From assembly GCA_963816535.1 (NCBI GenBank), contig CAWFKW010000003.1, positions 1,612,001 to 1,676,000 on the forward strand: 64,000 nucleotides of DNA, given 5' to 3'. Position numbers and translations under genes: made by a program. Below, piece after piece: positions 50,309 through 59,273 of this stretch. Within the stretch, counting starts at the first letter, position 1; each line of letters begins with the position of its first letter. The notes under the pieces are model-generated. The model searched no databases. It saw only the letters and a list, made by a program, of their open reading frames with translations, and was not told where the DNA came from. The DNA is from CAWFKW01 sp963816535. Lineage in GTDB: Bacteria; Bacteroidota; Ignavibacteria; Tepidaquicellales; OLB5.

Positions 50309-51253
50309 TCAATAGGTGTCTAAATCAGCCTGGGAGAACTTTAATAAGTCCAGTTCCAGCCCGCTATCCAAATCCAACCAGCAGATAGGCAATCCTTTCG
50401 AACAGGCAGAGGCGAATCTATTTGAAAGAAACTTTTCATATTCAACCGATGGCGTGTAATAGAACACCACCGCGTAGCACCCAAGCAGTCTGGCAATTTG
50501 CCTGAGCTTCTTTACAATTTTATAGAAACTCTCTTCGTCAGTTTTCTCAATATCTCCAATCCTCAGCTTGCCGGCAGTCTTTACATATATGCATTTTCCC
50601 TTAATTTCAATCAGTTCTTTTTTTATATAGTTCTTGTAATTGAAAAAGTCTTCGTTTCTCAGCACGCCACCGGAATCGCCGTCAATCAGCGGGTTATCAA
50701 AGAATTTTCGTTCACTTAATTTACTTCTCAGTATCGCCCTGGCATAGACCTGATAAATTCCGTTTAAGAAAGAAAGTTTAGCGCAAATATAAGCAAGGGG
50801 AAATGTAAAAACCCACAGCTTGCAGATATTCAGGTTTTCTTTATGCACCCAGCCAAGTTTCATTAAACCATAATAAGAGGTTTGGGGGTTGGGAAAGCCG
50901 AAGACAAACTTTATACCGTTTTCTTTTGCGAGTTTGTAGGTGATATTTGCCAGAGAAAAAAAAAGACCTTTTCTGCGATGTTCCGGGTGAGTCATAGTAT
51001 CCCCGGACTGGGCACACATAAAAGTTTGCCCCTTTATGACGATCCGGCAGGGAAAAACGCCGTAATGCGCGGCGGGGTTCCCCAATTTATCGTATGCAAT
51101 ATATCCGATGTTACTGGCGCCGAAAGTTTCTGTGTCAAATTTTCTTACAAGGAAATCCATTTGGACATCTTCGTGAAAGCACTCTTTGTAAAGAAATTTT
51201 ATATCCTTCAACCTTTGCGCAGATGTCCTTTCGTATGTATATTCTTCCTGCAT
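50309..51253 (-). CDS. GNAT family N-acetyltransferase
   Basis: 314 residues. The GNAT core is in the first half: ACQSGDTMTHPEHRRKGLFFSL-like acetyl-CoA loop (SGDTMTHPEHRRKGLF), FVFGFPNPQTSYYGLMKLGW. The C-terminal half is an added domain of unknown function (VFYYTPSVEYEKFLSNRF). Members of this type acetylate sugars or peptides in surface glycan clusters. It starts a sub-unit of the cluster: 108 bp of non-coding sequence separates it from the upstream GT4. Confidence 0.8.
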   Translation of the reverse strand: MQEEYTYERTSAQRLKDIKFLYKECFHEDVQMDFLVRKFDTETFGASNIGYIAYDKLGNPAAHYGVFPCRIVIKGQTFMCAQSGDTMTHPEHRRKGLFFSLANITYKLAKENGIKFVFGFPNPQTSYYGLMKLGWVHKENLNICKLWVFTFPLAYICAKLSFLNGIYQVYARAILRSKLSERKFFDNPLIDGDSGGVLRNEDFFNYKNYIKKELIEIKGKCIYVKTAGKLRIGDIEKTDEESFYKIVKKLRQIARLLGCYAVVFYYTPSVEYEKFLSNRFASACSKGLPICWLDLDSGLELDLLKFSQADLDTY

Positions 51254-51361
51254 ATATTATGGGGATCTTGAAACGTACAGATTTCTAAAAACGGTTTCAG
51301 CTACCCGCAAACGCAAATTATGAAACAAATATTATATATTTTAAAGAAACAATAAACCCCA

Positions 51362-52447
51362 TTAGGTTTCTTTTCCCAGCCGTTTTTCAAACAGCTCAAC
51401 ATAGCTATTTGCGAGATTGCTCATGGAGTATTTTTTGCCCGCATCGCTTTTGATATAAGCGCTCATTTCCTTAATAGCGCCGGAATTGTTTATGAAAAAC
51501 TCCATCTTTTCCGCAAGCCCCCGCGGACCGTTACTGAATATTAATCCGGATTGATTATCATCAGCATATTCAACAAATCCCGGCAGGGAACTTAGAATGG
51601 CAGGCACGCCGCACTGAAATGCTATCAAAAGAGGTCCGCATTGAGAAACCTGTTTATAGGGAATAATAATTACATCATTGGAGGCAAAGATACCCGAAAC
51701 CTCTGTATAATCGGCATACCTGTCAAACAGCGTAATATTCTTATCCTGTGAGATTTTCTGCAGTAAATCAGGGATATGGTATTTGACCCTTCCATAGATG
51801 TTAAGCCTATAAACAAGAGACTTTGAAGTCAAAATCTCCGATGCTTCCAACAATGTTTCGATTCCTTTATAGGGCATTATAGTTCCAAAGAAAAAGAATT
51901 TGATGCCGCCATCCTCTTTCACCGGGGGCGGCTTAACCGGGGCGACGGAGTTGTAGTAATCGATCAAAGGAAGCTGAAGCAAGTACGGCTGAAGATTAAA
52001 TTTTTGCTTAAATATTTCTGCCTGGGAGCGGCTCATCACGGCGACGCTTTTTTTATGAAACCGGTAAATAATCTTTTGCGTCAATATTCCGTGCCGGTCT
52101 TTTTCCTGCGGGTGCAGCTCAACGTCATGGACGTTGATAAGGAAATTTCCGGATAAGAGCTTTAAAAACAAAGATTGGTAAAATGACAGTCCGCTGAACC
52201 AAACCAGATCCGCTTTTGCGCTCCTTAATTTAAGAAGCAGCCGAAGATCCTGCAAGAGAGCCAGCGGGTTTTTGAAAGACGCCCGCCGGAAAAAAGCAGC
52301 GCCCGTGGATCGGCAGAATTCCCTGATTTCCGGCGTCATTTTTTTTGCCGTTATAACAACCCGCAGATCTACGCGGTCAGAGAGTCCATGGCACATTGTA
52401 AAACAATGGTCCATAGAACTTTCGGTAACGACAAAAAGAACTTTCAT
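51362..52447 (-). CDS. Glycosyltransferase family 4
   Basis: 361 residues, GT-B fold. N-terminal strand VLFVVTESSMDHCFTMCHGL; middle INVHDVELHPQE, the GT4-typical KFFFFGTIMPYKGIETLLEA; donor site VIIIPYKQVSQCGPLLIAFQCGVPAI. The Glu normally preceding the GxP element is replaced in part, so the fold call is stronger than any activity call. Overlaps the heptosyltransferase-like gene by 4 bp. Confidence 0.87.
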   Translation of the reverse strand: MKVLFVVTESSMDHCFTMCHGLSDRVDLRVVITAKKMTPEIREFCRSTGAAFFRRASFKNPLALLQDLRLLLKLRSAKADLVWFSGLSFYQSLFLKLLSGNFLINVHDVELHPQEKDRHGILTQKIIYRFHKKSVAVMSRSQAEIFKQKFNLQPYLLQLPLIDYYNSVAPVKPPPVKEDGGIKFFFFGTIMPYKGIETLLEASEILTSKSLVYRLNIYGRVKYHIPDLLQKISQDKNITLFDRYADYTEVSGIFASNDVIIIPYKQVSQCGPLLIAFQCGVPAILSSLPGFVEYADDNQSGLIFSNGPRGLAEKMEFFINNSGAIKEMSAYIKSDAGKKYSMSNLANSYVELFEKRLGKET

Positions 52448-53634
52448 TGATCCCCAAGAAAGATATTGGATAATTCCTTCGGATCAACTGTATTCATGCA
52501 TGTTACCCTCTTATCGCATTTATTCAGGTAGCAGCAGAGGCAATCGACCTTATCGCTGAAAACAATTTTTCCTTTCCCGAAAACATCAAGCTCTGTATGC
52601 GAAGTGGGACCCACGACCACAACAACAAATTTATCCAGCGCGGTGGCAATATGTAATGCAAGCGAATCAGCGGTTAAAATTTTACCGGCAAGCATGGTTA
52701 TACAGATAAAATCGTCTATTGAATTATCGCAACCGAAATAAATTACGTTATTCCTGTCCTCAACTGCATCAGAGATTTCATTGTAAAAATCACGGTCTTC
52801 GTCTCCGCCAATAATTCCAACGGCGGTTTTTTCAGAAGATGCGGAGAGCATATCAACCAGTTCGATAAATCCGTTTTTCGTCCATTTTTTATATTGCCAC
52901 CGGTTGCCGCCTCCAAGATTAACCAATAATAACTCTGAATAATTTTTCAGCGTATATTTATCAGAGATAACCTTAGCGCTCTTCCTGTGCTGACTTGTTA
53001 TTGTTAAAGACGGTTTTGACCCGGAGTACTCCAGCCCGCAAATTTCGTGGATTATTTGATGGTATGTTTTTTTGTTGAGTTTTTTCGCGTTGTCATCAAC
53101 GCCCATCAGATACCATTCATTAGCCAGTTTGTTTATTGGATATGGTTTGCCGTTTGAGATAGCGAAACCGTACCTTTCATTAGCGGAAACCGAGCTCATA
53201 ATCCGGCAGCTTTCTTTTCCGCTATCAAGATTAACTGCAATGTCGAACATGTCATTATACAGATGTTCAAGCTCATCCTCAGAAAAATATATTTCATCTA
53301 TCAGATCGTTATCTTTTATTACCGGAAATGACTTAGTTTTGGTTATCCACGTAATTTCCGAATCAGGATATTTATTTTTCAGCGATTGCAATATGGACGT
53401 AGTTCTAAGCACGTCGCCGACAGCGTCAAGTTTAATTATCAATATCTTTTTATGCTCATTTGCCGCCTGTGGGGCCTGCGGACCCTCGATTGCGGGAAAT
53501 TCATTTTTAATCGATGGATCTTTTTCATAGAAAGTACAATCTGAACAAAACACGCCATATTGCTTGTTGGGAGAGCACGGTCGGTCTCCTTCAAAATGTT
53601 TGCAGTCGAAATGTATGAGGGGAAGTTCTGTCAT
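52444..53634 (-). CDS. Glycosyltransferase family 9 with N-terminal Cys cluster
   Basis: 396 residues. The GT9 (heptosyltransferase) domain begins ILIIKLDAVGDVLRTTSIL (about residue 65), has LLLVNLGGGNRWQYKKW and the nucleotide-sugar site LTADSLALHIATALDKFVVVVVGPTS. In front is a 60-residue Cys segment, C11-x8-C20-x9-C30-x2-C33, and a matching cluster near the end (CLCCYLNKCDKRVTC). The two may bind zinc or an iron-sulfur cluster together. It is the first gene of the minus-strand cluster; the promoter must lie in the 418-bp gap to the haem operon. Confidence 0.85.
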   Translation of the reverse strand: MTELPLIHFDCKHFEGDRPCSPNKQYGVFCSDCTFYEKDPSIKNEFPAIEGPQAPQAANEHKKILIIKLDAVGDVLRTTSILQSLKNKYPDSEITWITKTKSFPVIKDNDLIDEIYFSEDELEHLYNDMFDIAVNLDSGKESCRIMSSVSANERYGFAISNGKPYPINKLANEWYLMGVDDNAKKLNKKTYHQIIHEICGLEYSGSKPSLTITSQHRKSAKVISDKYTLKNYSELLLVNLGGGNRWQYKKWTKNGFIELVDMLSASSEKTAVGIIGGDEDRDFYNEISDAVEDRNNVIYFGCDNSIDDFICITMLAGKILTADSLALHIATALDKFVVVVVGPTSHTELDVFGKGKIVFSDKVDCLCCYLNKCDKRVTCMNTVDPKELSNIFLGDQ

Positions 53635-54052
53635 TTATGGTTGACCGGGCGAAAAAGTTCAGCCTGTTGGTTGCATCATATATAGAATATGCGAAATTTA
53701 CGAGCTGCTTCTCACGCGTCACTAATTAGAATAAGCCGGAATAATTACCAGGATTTTACGCAAAAAAATCAGTTTTTTGCTATTTTGATGCGGAATAATA
53801 TGCAAAATTATTAATACAAAAAATCTAAAATTTTCGCTTATTTACTGTATATTCATAATTTTCATAAATAATCTTCTTTTGCCTCATGGGGCTTTGAACT
53901 AAAAGGAGAATTCAAAGATAAAGCGCGCGTCTGCTTATATTGCCCGGAGATTTCTTTAAAGGCTTGAGAGAAATGACCGCCGCAGTTTGAATTGGCATTT
54001 TGATCTTTGCAGTTGAATCTTTGAACGAATACCTTTATACTTGTAGGTTTTT
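53635..54052. other. 418-bp divergent spacer between glycan cluster and haem operon
   Basis: No gene seen. The part 53750-53880 is very AT-rich, as expected for promoters in both directions. An inverted repeat AATAAT (53794-53799) / ATTATT (53807-53812) is a possible iron-regulator-type operator, but it is weak. TTTG at 54020 and TATACTTG near 54035 resemble Bacteroidota -33/-7 promoter boxes for the gene at 54053; the match is loose. No riboswitch motif, such as a B12 box, was found. Confidence 0.35.
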
Positions 54053-54592
54053 ATGAAAAAATGCGTTTCAATACTGGTTTTAGCCCTAATGCTGTATAAT
54101 ATCATGGGATATTACCTGGCATACCTTGCTATGGTTCAGCAGACAAAAGAAGAAATGCGTGAAACTCTGGCGGATAACGATGAAACGCAGGACCTGATTG
54201 TTGTGAAGCTTCCCTATGTGAACGGGAAAATTGAACAAAAAGACTTTGAATTGATTGATGAAGACGAGTTCAGGTTAGACGGGAAAATGTACGACATAGC
54301 CCGCACCGAGATCAGGGACAACTCAATTTATTTTTACTGCTTAAACGATAAAAAAGAAGATGCGATCAATTTTGCGCTTGCCAAGCAAATTCAGAATGAT
54401 ACGAACGATAACAGCTCAGCGGAAAAGAGATCAAACAGCATTGCAAAGAATCTTGCCAAATTATATTTACCGACCGCGGGCTTAAGAGGCTCATTTTCAT
54501 CCTCCGAAAATGAAAGCACTTATGCCATTTGCACCTTTCAAACGCTCAATGCGATCTACGATGTAGCGTCCCCTCCCCCAAAATCTATTTAA
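54053..54592 (+). CDS. Small membrane-anchored protein preceding a TonB-dependent receptor
   Basis: 179 residues. An N-terminal TM helix (CVSILVLALMLYNIMGYYLAYLAMV) is followed by an acidic segment, a beta-rich stretch with FRLDGKMYDIARTEIRDNSIYFYCLNDKKED and a Ser/Asn-rich end. The words MYDIVR-type and IYFYCLND are ones I associate with an uncharacterised Bacteroidota family often found ahead of TonB receptors for metals or haem. No catalytic residues are evident. 110 bp separate it from the receptor. Confidence 0.55.
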   Translation: MKKCVSILVLALMLYNIMGYYLAYLAMVQQTKEEMRETLADNDETQDLIVVKLPYVNGKIEQKDFELIDEDEFRLDGKMYDIARTEIRDNSIYFYCLNDKKEDAINFALAKQIQNDTNDNSSAEKRSNSIAKNLAKLYLPTAGLRGSFSSSENESTYAICTFQTLNAIYDVASPPPKSI

Positions 54593-54702
54593 TATTTAGT
54601 CTGAAAATATTCATCTTTTTCCCTCGCGCGCGCCTGTTAGCCGCGTCCGGGGAAGGGCTATTTTATTAATAAAAAATTAAATATTAAATAAATTCAAACA
54701 AC

Positions 54703-57015
54703 ATGAAAAAGTTTTTAATATTAGCTGTTATACTATGCTTTTCATACAATGCTTATGCGCAGAACTTCTTAAAGGGTGTTGTTAAAGATAACCAGAATAA
54801 TCAGCCGATCCCCGGCGCAAGCGTTAGAATTGCAAATACATCGGAGGGCGCTATTACAGACGATAACGGCGCATTTGAGTTAAAGTACAGCAATGATTTC
54901 AAATCAATTACCGTTAACGCTATTGGGTATTCAAAACAGACGATAGATGTAACGGACAAGAATAAAGAGGTTATAGTGACCCTTGAACCTACAAACTTAT
55001 CGACAGGAGAAATCCAGGTTGAGGGCTTGTCAAGAAAGAAAAATCTTGAAACTCCGCAAAGTATAGGGCTTCTATCAAAGGAAGACCTGAACAGGGATAT
55101 AGGAATCAATATTCAGAACACAGTAAATCTGCTGCCGGGCGTTAAAATGGAATTCCGCAATCTCGGATCAGGCGTAATAATGGTTATCCGCGGCTACGGC
55201 GACCAGACCAATTTTAACGGCAACGGATATAAAGCTTATTATAATGATATTTCATTGACCGACGCCGACGGAACAACGGCTCTTGATGAAGTTGATTATA
55301 CAAACCTAAGCAACGTCGAAGTTTTTAAAGGGCCCTCATCAAGCATATACGGCGCAAATATAGCGGGCGTGCTCAGCATGAGATCTTCCAAAGCCCCCTG
55401 GGGAACAAACGTAAATCTTACCGGGCTTAGCGGTTCATATGGTTTGTTCAGGTCAAACACCGGCGTTTCAATTGGGAACGAAAGAGTAAGCATATTTGCA
55501 AACTACGGCCACCAGCAGGAAACGGGGTTCAGGGGCCACAACAATTCAAAAGAAGATTTCGCTTTGATGAACGGCAGCGTATTTATCGACAGAAAGAATA
55601 CTCTCTCGTTTTTCGGAACTTATTCCCAGGTTTATAACGCTCTTGCTGGCGAGCAGGATAGCGCTACATTCCTGAACGACCCGACATGGGCCGATACAAA
55701 CTATGTAAAAAACGACGCTCACATAAAAAGCGAAAGCAGCCGCCTTGGTTTAACATACGAGCATATGTTCTCGAAAAACTTCCTGAACAGAACCACTTTT
55801 TATGCGGGGTTCTTTTATCTTGACCAGCCTTCGGCTGCCGGCTTAAGCAGGGCAAACAGAAGCAAGCTTGGCGCTAGAACCACGTTCAGTTTTACTCCGA
55901 CAATCGGAAAGGTTAAAACCAATTTCACATTTGGCGGCGAGTTCCTTAAGAACATAAATTATGCGCTTTCATATACGCTGACCAATAACGTTCTCGGTTC
56001 GCTGAGGGGCAACCAGGAAATAAAGCCTTCCATGTACAATGTGTTCGGGCAGGCGGATATTAACATTACAAAATCCACGCTGTTCACAGCGGGCGCAAGC
56101 GCAAATTTTGTAGAATACCTTGTTTATGATATGGTTGCCGCGTCACCGACTCATGTTAATGCGACCGGTTACAGGAGGTTCGATCCTTTGGTAACGCCGC
56201 GCATTGCGATTAACCAATTGATAAAGGGAGAGTTCTCATTATATGCCAGCGTCAGCCAGGGATACACTCCGCCTTCTACAAGCCAGGTTTTAATTACCGC
56301 TCTTGGGCAGGCAAACCTTGATCTTAAGCCGGAAACTGCGACAAGCTATGAATTTGGCTCAAAAGGAAGCTTACTGAGAAAAGCGCTGAACTATGACATA
56401 GCGTATTATTTGATGGACGTTAAGGATAAACTTGTAACGCAGAATTTTGCCGCGGCAAACGGAAACCCGGCTTATTCCATTACGACTAACGCAGGAGAAG
56501 TGCGTTACCAGGGACTTGAAGCGACCATCTCGTACGCATATCAGCCGGAGAAATCAAAGATAATATCGCTTGTTCGCCCTTTTGTGGCTTACACTTATAC
56601 AAACGACAAGAATCTTGATTACAAGAGCGATAACAATAACAATTCCAACACAAAAGATTATACAGGTTTAAAAGTTCCGGGGGTAGCTCCTAATACAATA
56701 AATGCAGGGCTTGACATAGTAACCAAACAGGGAATTTATCTTAATGCAAGTTACTCATATACAGGGAAGCAATATCTTACATTTGATAATGCTCACCAGG
56801 CCGATGCATATGGACTTCTGAACGGAAGGATCGGCTTCAAGAGACTGCTTGGCAAGAAATTCAATCTTGAGGTCTATGCCGGCGCGGATAATATAACGGG
56901 CCAGAGATACCCGATAGAATTGTTCTTAAACGCAAACGACCAGCATTTTTGGCTGGCAGGGCCCAATAAGGCGACTTTCTATGGTGGGTTGAACTTGGGT
57001 TATTCAATTAATTAG
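54703..57015 (+). CDS. TonB-dependent outer-membrane receptor, probably for haem
   Basis: 770 residues. Signal peptide (1-19), then a CarboxypepD_reg-like domain (about 22-105: KGVVKDNQNNQPIPGASV, GAFELKY, VNAIGYSKQTIDV), then the plug (about 115-225: NTVNLLPGVK, IRGYGDQTNFNG, VEVFKGPSSSIYGANIAGV) and a beta-barrel to the end, including FGQADINITKSTLFTAGAS and YTPPSTSQVLITALGQ. The substrate is inferred from the downstream HmuT/U/V-like ABC genes. Vitamin B12 or a siderophore remain possible. No STN domain or anti-sigma partner is seen. Confidence 0.9.
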   Translation: MKKFLILAVILCFSYNAYAQNFLKGVVKDNQNNQPIPGASVRIANTSEGAITDDNGAFELKYSNDFKSITVNAIGYSKQTIDVTDKNKEVIVTLEPTNLSTGEIQVEGLSRKKNLETPQSIGLLSKEDLNRDIGINIQNTVNLLPGVKMEFRNLGSGVIMVIRGYGDQTNFNGNGYKAYYNDISLTDADGTTALDEVDYTNLSNVEVFKGPSSSIYGANIAGVLSMRSSKAPWGTNVNLTGLSGSYGLFRSNTGVSIGNERVSIFANYGHQQETGFRGHNNSKEDFALMNGSVFIDRKNTLSFFGTYSQVYNALAGEQDSATFLNDPTWADTNYVKNDAHIKSESSRLGLTYEHMFSKNFLNRTTFYAGFFYLDQPSAAGLSRANRSKLGARTTFSFTPTIGKVKTNFTFGGEFLKNINYALSYTLTNNVLGSLRGNQEIKPSMYNVFGQADINITKSTLFTAGASANFVEYLVYDMVAASPTHVNATGYRRFDPLVTPRIAINQLIKGEFSLYASVSQGYTPPSTSQVLITALGQANLDLKPETATSYEFGSKGSLLRKALNYDIAYYLMDVKDKLVTQNFAAANGNPAYSITTNAGEVRYQGLEATISYAYQPEKSKIISLVRPFVAYTYTNDKNLDYKSDNNNNSNTKDYTGLKVPGVAPNTINAGLDIVTKQGIYLNASYSYTGKQYLTFDNAHQADAYGLLNGRIGFKRLLGKKFNLEVYAGADNITGQRYPIELFLNANDQHFWLAGPNKATFYGGLNLGYSIN

Positions 57016-57323
57016 TTAATGAAAATTACCCGGAACATTCCCATTGCGGGATTATCCTGAAAGCACTGCAGACGTCGCCGGAGCGGCTAATTAAATTCCC
57101 CCGAATTATAGTCACTTCGGAGTTTAGGTTCAAATGCAGTATGAGTTCGCCTGAGAGCTAAAAGCATACCGCTGGGGCATTATGCCAAAGAGCTTACAGC
57201 TCGGCTCTGATTCCTCCTGACGATGCTCATAAGGCAGGCAGCGATAACCGGAGCCTTCCTCCCGTAACAGGGCGGGAGGCTCTATGGGAAAGTTCCGGGG
57301 TTATTTTAAAGAAAGCATAAAAA
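57016..57323. other. 308-bp GC-richer structured spacer in the haem operon
   Basis: No gene seen. It is unusually GC-rich compared with other spacers and contains a hairpin near 57252-57283 (CCTCCCG, loop TAACAGG, CGGGAGG with GAG/CTC extension), and repeated short words such as ATGCTCATAAGGCAGGCAG and GTATGAGTTCGCCTGAGAGC. It could be an RNA element, a decayed gene or a mosaic of repeats. It interrupts an otherwise compact operon. Confidence 0.4.
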
Positions 57324-58193
57324 ATGAAAAACAGGATAGTCTTGTTTATTGTTTGCTTGCTGATTACGCTGACAGGCTGCGGAAGATTAAGCAATAAGCA
57401 AACAGATGAACAAAAAAACCAAACCACGCGTATAGTGTGCGTATCGAAGCAGTTGAACGAGATTATATGCGCGCTCGGGGCAGGGGATAAACTTGTTGGC
57501 ATAGACCTTTCAAGCACGTACCCGCCTGAAATTCAAAAGCTGCCCAATGTTGGTTACCACCGTTTATTGAGCGCCGAAGGAATAATCTCTTTAAATCCGA
57601 CAATTGTGTATCATGACGGGAACATAGCCCCCGATAATGTGATTCCGCAGCTGCAGAAAGTCGGCATACCAATAAAGGAGTTCAAGTCGCCCGCCTCATT
57701 CGACAGCACGTGCATACTTATACATGCCGTGGCGAGAGAATTCGGCGCAGATAAAAGGGCAGATGAATTATGTGCAAAGCTTGATGCAGACACGAAAAAA
57801 GCGGCGGAGAAAAAGAAAGAATATAAAACAAGTCCCCGCGTGCTTATAATTCATTACGGGAGGGCAAACAACAATTATTTCGTAATGGGCAAAAGAGGCA
57901 ATCAAAACACTTTAATAGAAATGGCGGGAGGAGTAAACGCCGCGGATACTTCAGGGTTCAGGCTGCTTAGCGCCGAATCTATTGCGAACTGCCAGCCGGA
58001 TGTGATACTGGCGACAGATTTCGGATTTGACAGGCTAGGGAGCGAAGAAAAATTTGTCGAGCTGCCGGGAATTTCGCTTACGCCGGCATTTAAAAACCAT
58101 AAGATATACAGAGTTGAAGAACACGATATGGTATACTTTGGCCCGAGAACGGGCGAGATAATTTTGGCGCTGATGGACCTGATACATAAGTAA
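57324..58193 (+). CDS. Haem-type ABC transporter substrate-binding lipoprotein (HmuT-like)
   Basis: 289 residues. Lipobox LTGC (Cys19). The cluster A-2 (helical backbone) binding-protein fold is shown by RIVCVSKQLNEIICALGAGDKLVGID, YPPEIQKLPNVGYHRLLSAEGIISLNPTIVYH and MAGGVNAADTSGFRLLSAESIANCQPDVILATDFG. The sentence VGYHRLLSAEGIISL is the HmuT-type signature; BtuF or FecB would differ there. It presumably passes haem to the permease that begins 6 bp after its stop. Confidence 0.78.
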   Translation: MKNRIVLFIVCLLITLTGCGRLSNKQTDEQKNQTTRIVCVSKQLNEIICALGAGDKLVGIDLSSTYPPEIQKLPNVGYHRLLSAEGIISLNPTIVYHDGNIAPDNVIPQLQKVGIPIKEFKSPASFDSTCILIHAVAREFGADKRADELCAKLDADTKKAAEKKKEYKTSPRVLIIHYGRANNNYFVMGKRGNQNTLIEMAGGVNAADTSGFRLLSAESIANCQPDVILATDFGFDRLGSEEKFVELPGISLTPAFKNHKIYRVEEHDMVYFGPRTGEIILALMDLIHK

Positions 58194-58199
58194 AAACAC

Positions 58200-59273
58200 A
58201 TGAATCTTCTTCATTCCGCCAAGTACAGCACGATTTATTGGACGCTGGGCGCGTTATTAGTAATTATGGTCGTTCTCTCGGCGGGAGTTCGCGCCGTACA
58301 TTTACCGGTAACCGAAATTATAGATATATTACGGCATTCCCTAGGCGGAGTCCCAAATTCACCGATTAATTCGATCCACGAAGGACTTTTCTTCCAGATC
58401 CGCCTGCCCAGAACATTCATGTGTTTTGTAGTGGGAGCAGCTCTTTCAGTATCGGGGGCATTAATGCAGTCGCTGTTTAGGAATCCTATAGTCGAACCCG
58501 GGCTTGTAGGCACGTCGGCGGGCGCCGCGCTGGGAGCGTCTTTCACTTTCGTATTCGCAAAGGTTGGCATTTTTGCAGAGCTCGCCTTCTTAGGGGACCT
58601 TCTTTTGCCGCTGGCAGCATTTACAGGAGGTTTAATCGCGACAACTATCGTTTACAGATTCTCTTCATTCTATGGAAAAGTGAACGTATCAACAATGATA
58701 CTAGCCGGAATTGCCGTTAACGCAATGGCTGCGGGAGGAACAGGATTCCTATCATACATTGCCCGCGACCCTCAGGCGCGTTCAATTACGTTCTGGAATC
58801 TCGGAACTTTTTCAGGGACTGACTGGAAAAGCGTTATAATAGTTTCCGCGGTTACGTTGTTATGCATATTGGCGTCGCTTAGATACGCCAAGCCTCTGAA
58901 TGCGCTGCAGCTCGGAGAAACTGAAGCAAACTATCTTGGAATAAACATTGAGAGAATTAAGATCCAGCTCATACTTATTAACACGCTTATGGTATCGGTT
59001 GCAACATCCATGGTCGGCGTTATCAGTTTTGTGGGGCTCACGGTCCCTCATTTGCTGAGGATCATGAAAGGTTCCGATAACAGGTATCTTATGATTGGTT
59101 CCGCTCTAATGGGCGGGATACTTATGACAGTTGCCGATATGCTGGCGAGAGTAATAATAGCTCCTGCAGAAATGCCGATAGGGATAATAACAGCATTTGT
59201 GGGCGCGCCGGTGTTTTTGTGGCTTCTTTACAGGAACAGGAGATCGGGGAGGAAGGGAGGTTTCTATGCTTAG
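58200..59273 (+). CDS. ABC transporter permease of the FecCD family (HmuU-like)
   Basis: 357 residues with about ten TM helices. Family marks: IRLPRTFMCFVVGAALSVSGALMQSLFRNPIVEPGLVG, the SAGAALGA turn, the coupling-helix region VGVISFVGLTVPHLLRIM, and the MPIGIITAFVGAPVFLWLL ending. The preceding gene is 6 bp upstream and the ATPase gene starts 8 bp before its stop, so the three form a transcription unit. Haem rather than B12 is inferred from the HmuT-like binding protein. Confidence 0.85.
   Translation: MNLLHSAKYSTIYWTLGALLVIMVVLSAGVRAVHLPVTEIIDILRHSLGGVPNSPINSIHEGLFFQIRLPRTFMCFVVGAALSVSGALMQSLFRNPIVEPGLVGTSAGAALGASFTFVFAKVGIFAELAFLGDLLLPLAAFTGGLIATTIVYRFSSFYGKVNVSTMILAGIAVNAMAAGGTGFLSYIARDPQARSITFWNLGTFSGTDWKSVIIVSAVTLLCILASLRYAKPLNALQLGETEANYLGINIERIKIQLILINTLMVSVATSMVGVISFVGLTVPHLLRIMKGSDNRYLMIGSALMGGILMTVADMLARVIIAPAEMPIGIITAFVGAPVFLWLLYRNRRSGRKGGFYA

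Noticed and set aside
53635..54052. Cobalamin riboswitch or Fur box
   Set aside because: No B12-box-like sequence and no 19-bp Fur-type palindrome. Only a weak AATAAT/ATTATT pair is present.
59197..59265. Upstream ATG for the HmuV-like ATPase
   Set aside because: The extra 23 residues are read from the permease gene in another frame and look random; the ATG at 59266 has a purine-rich ribosome-binding site.
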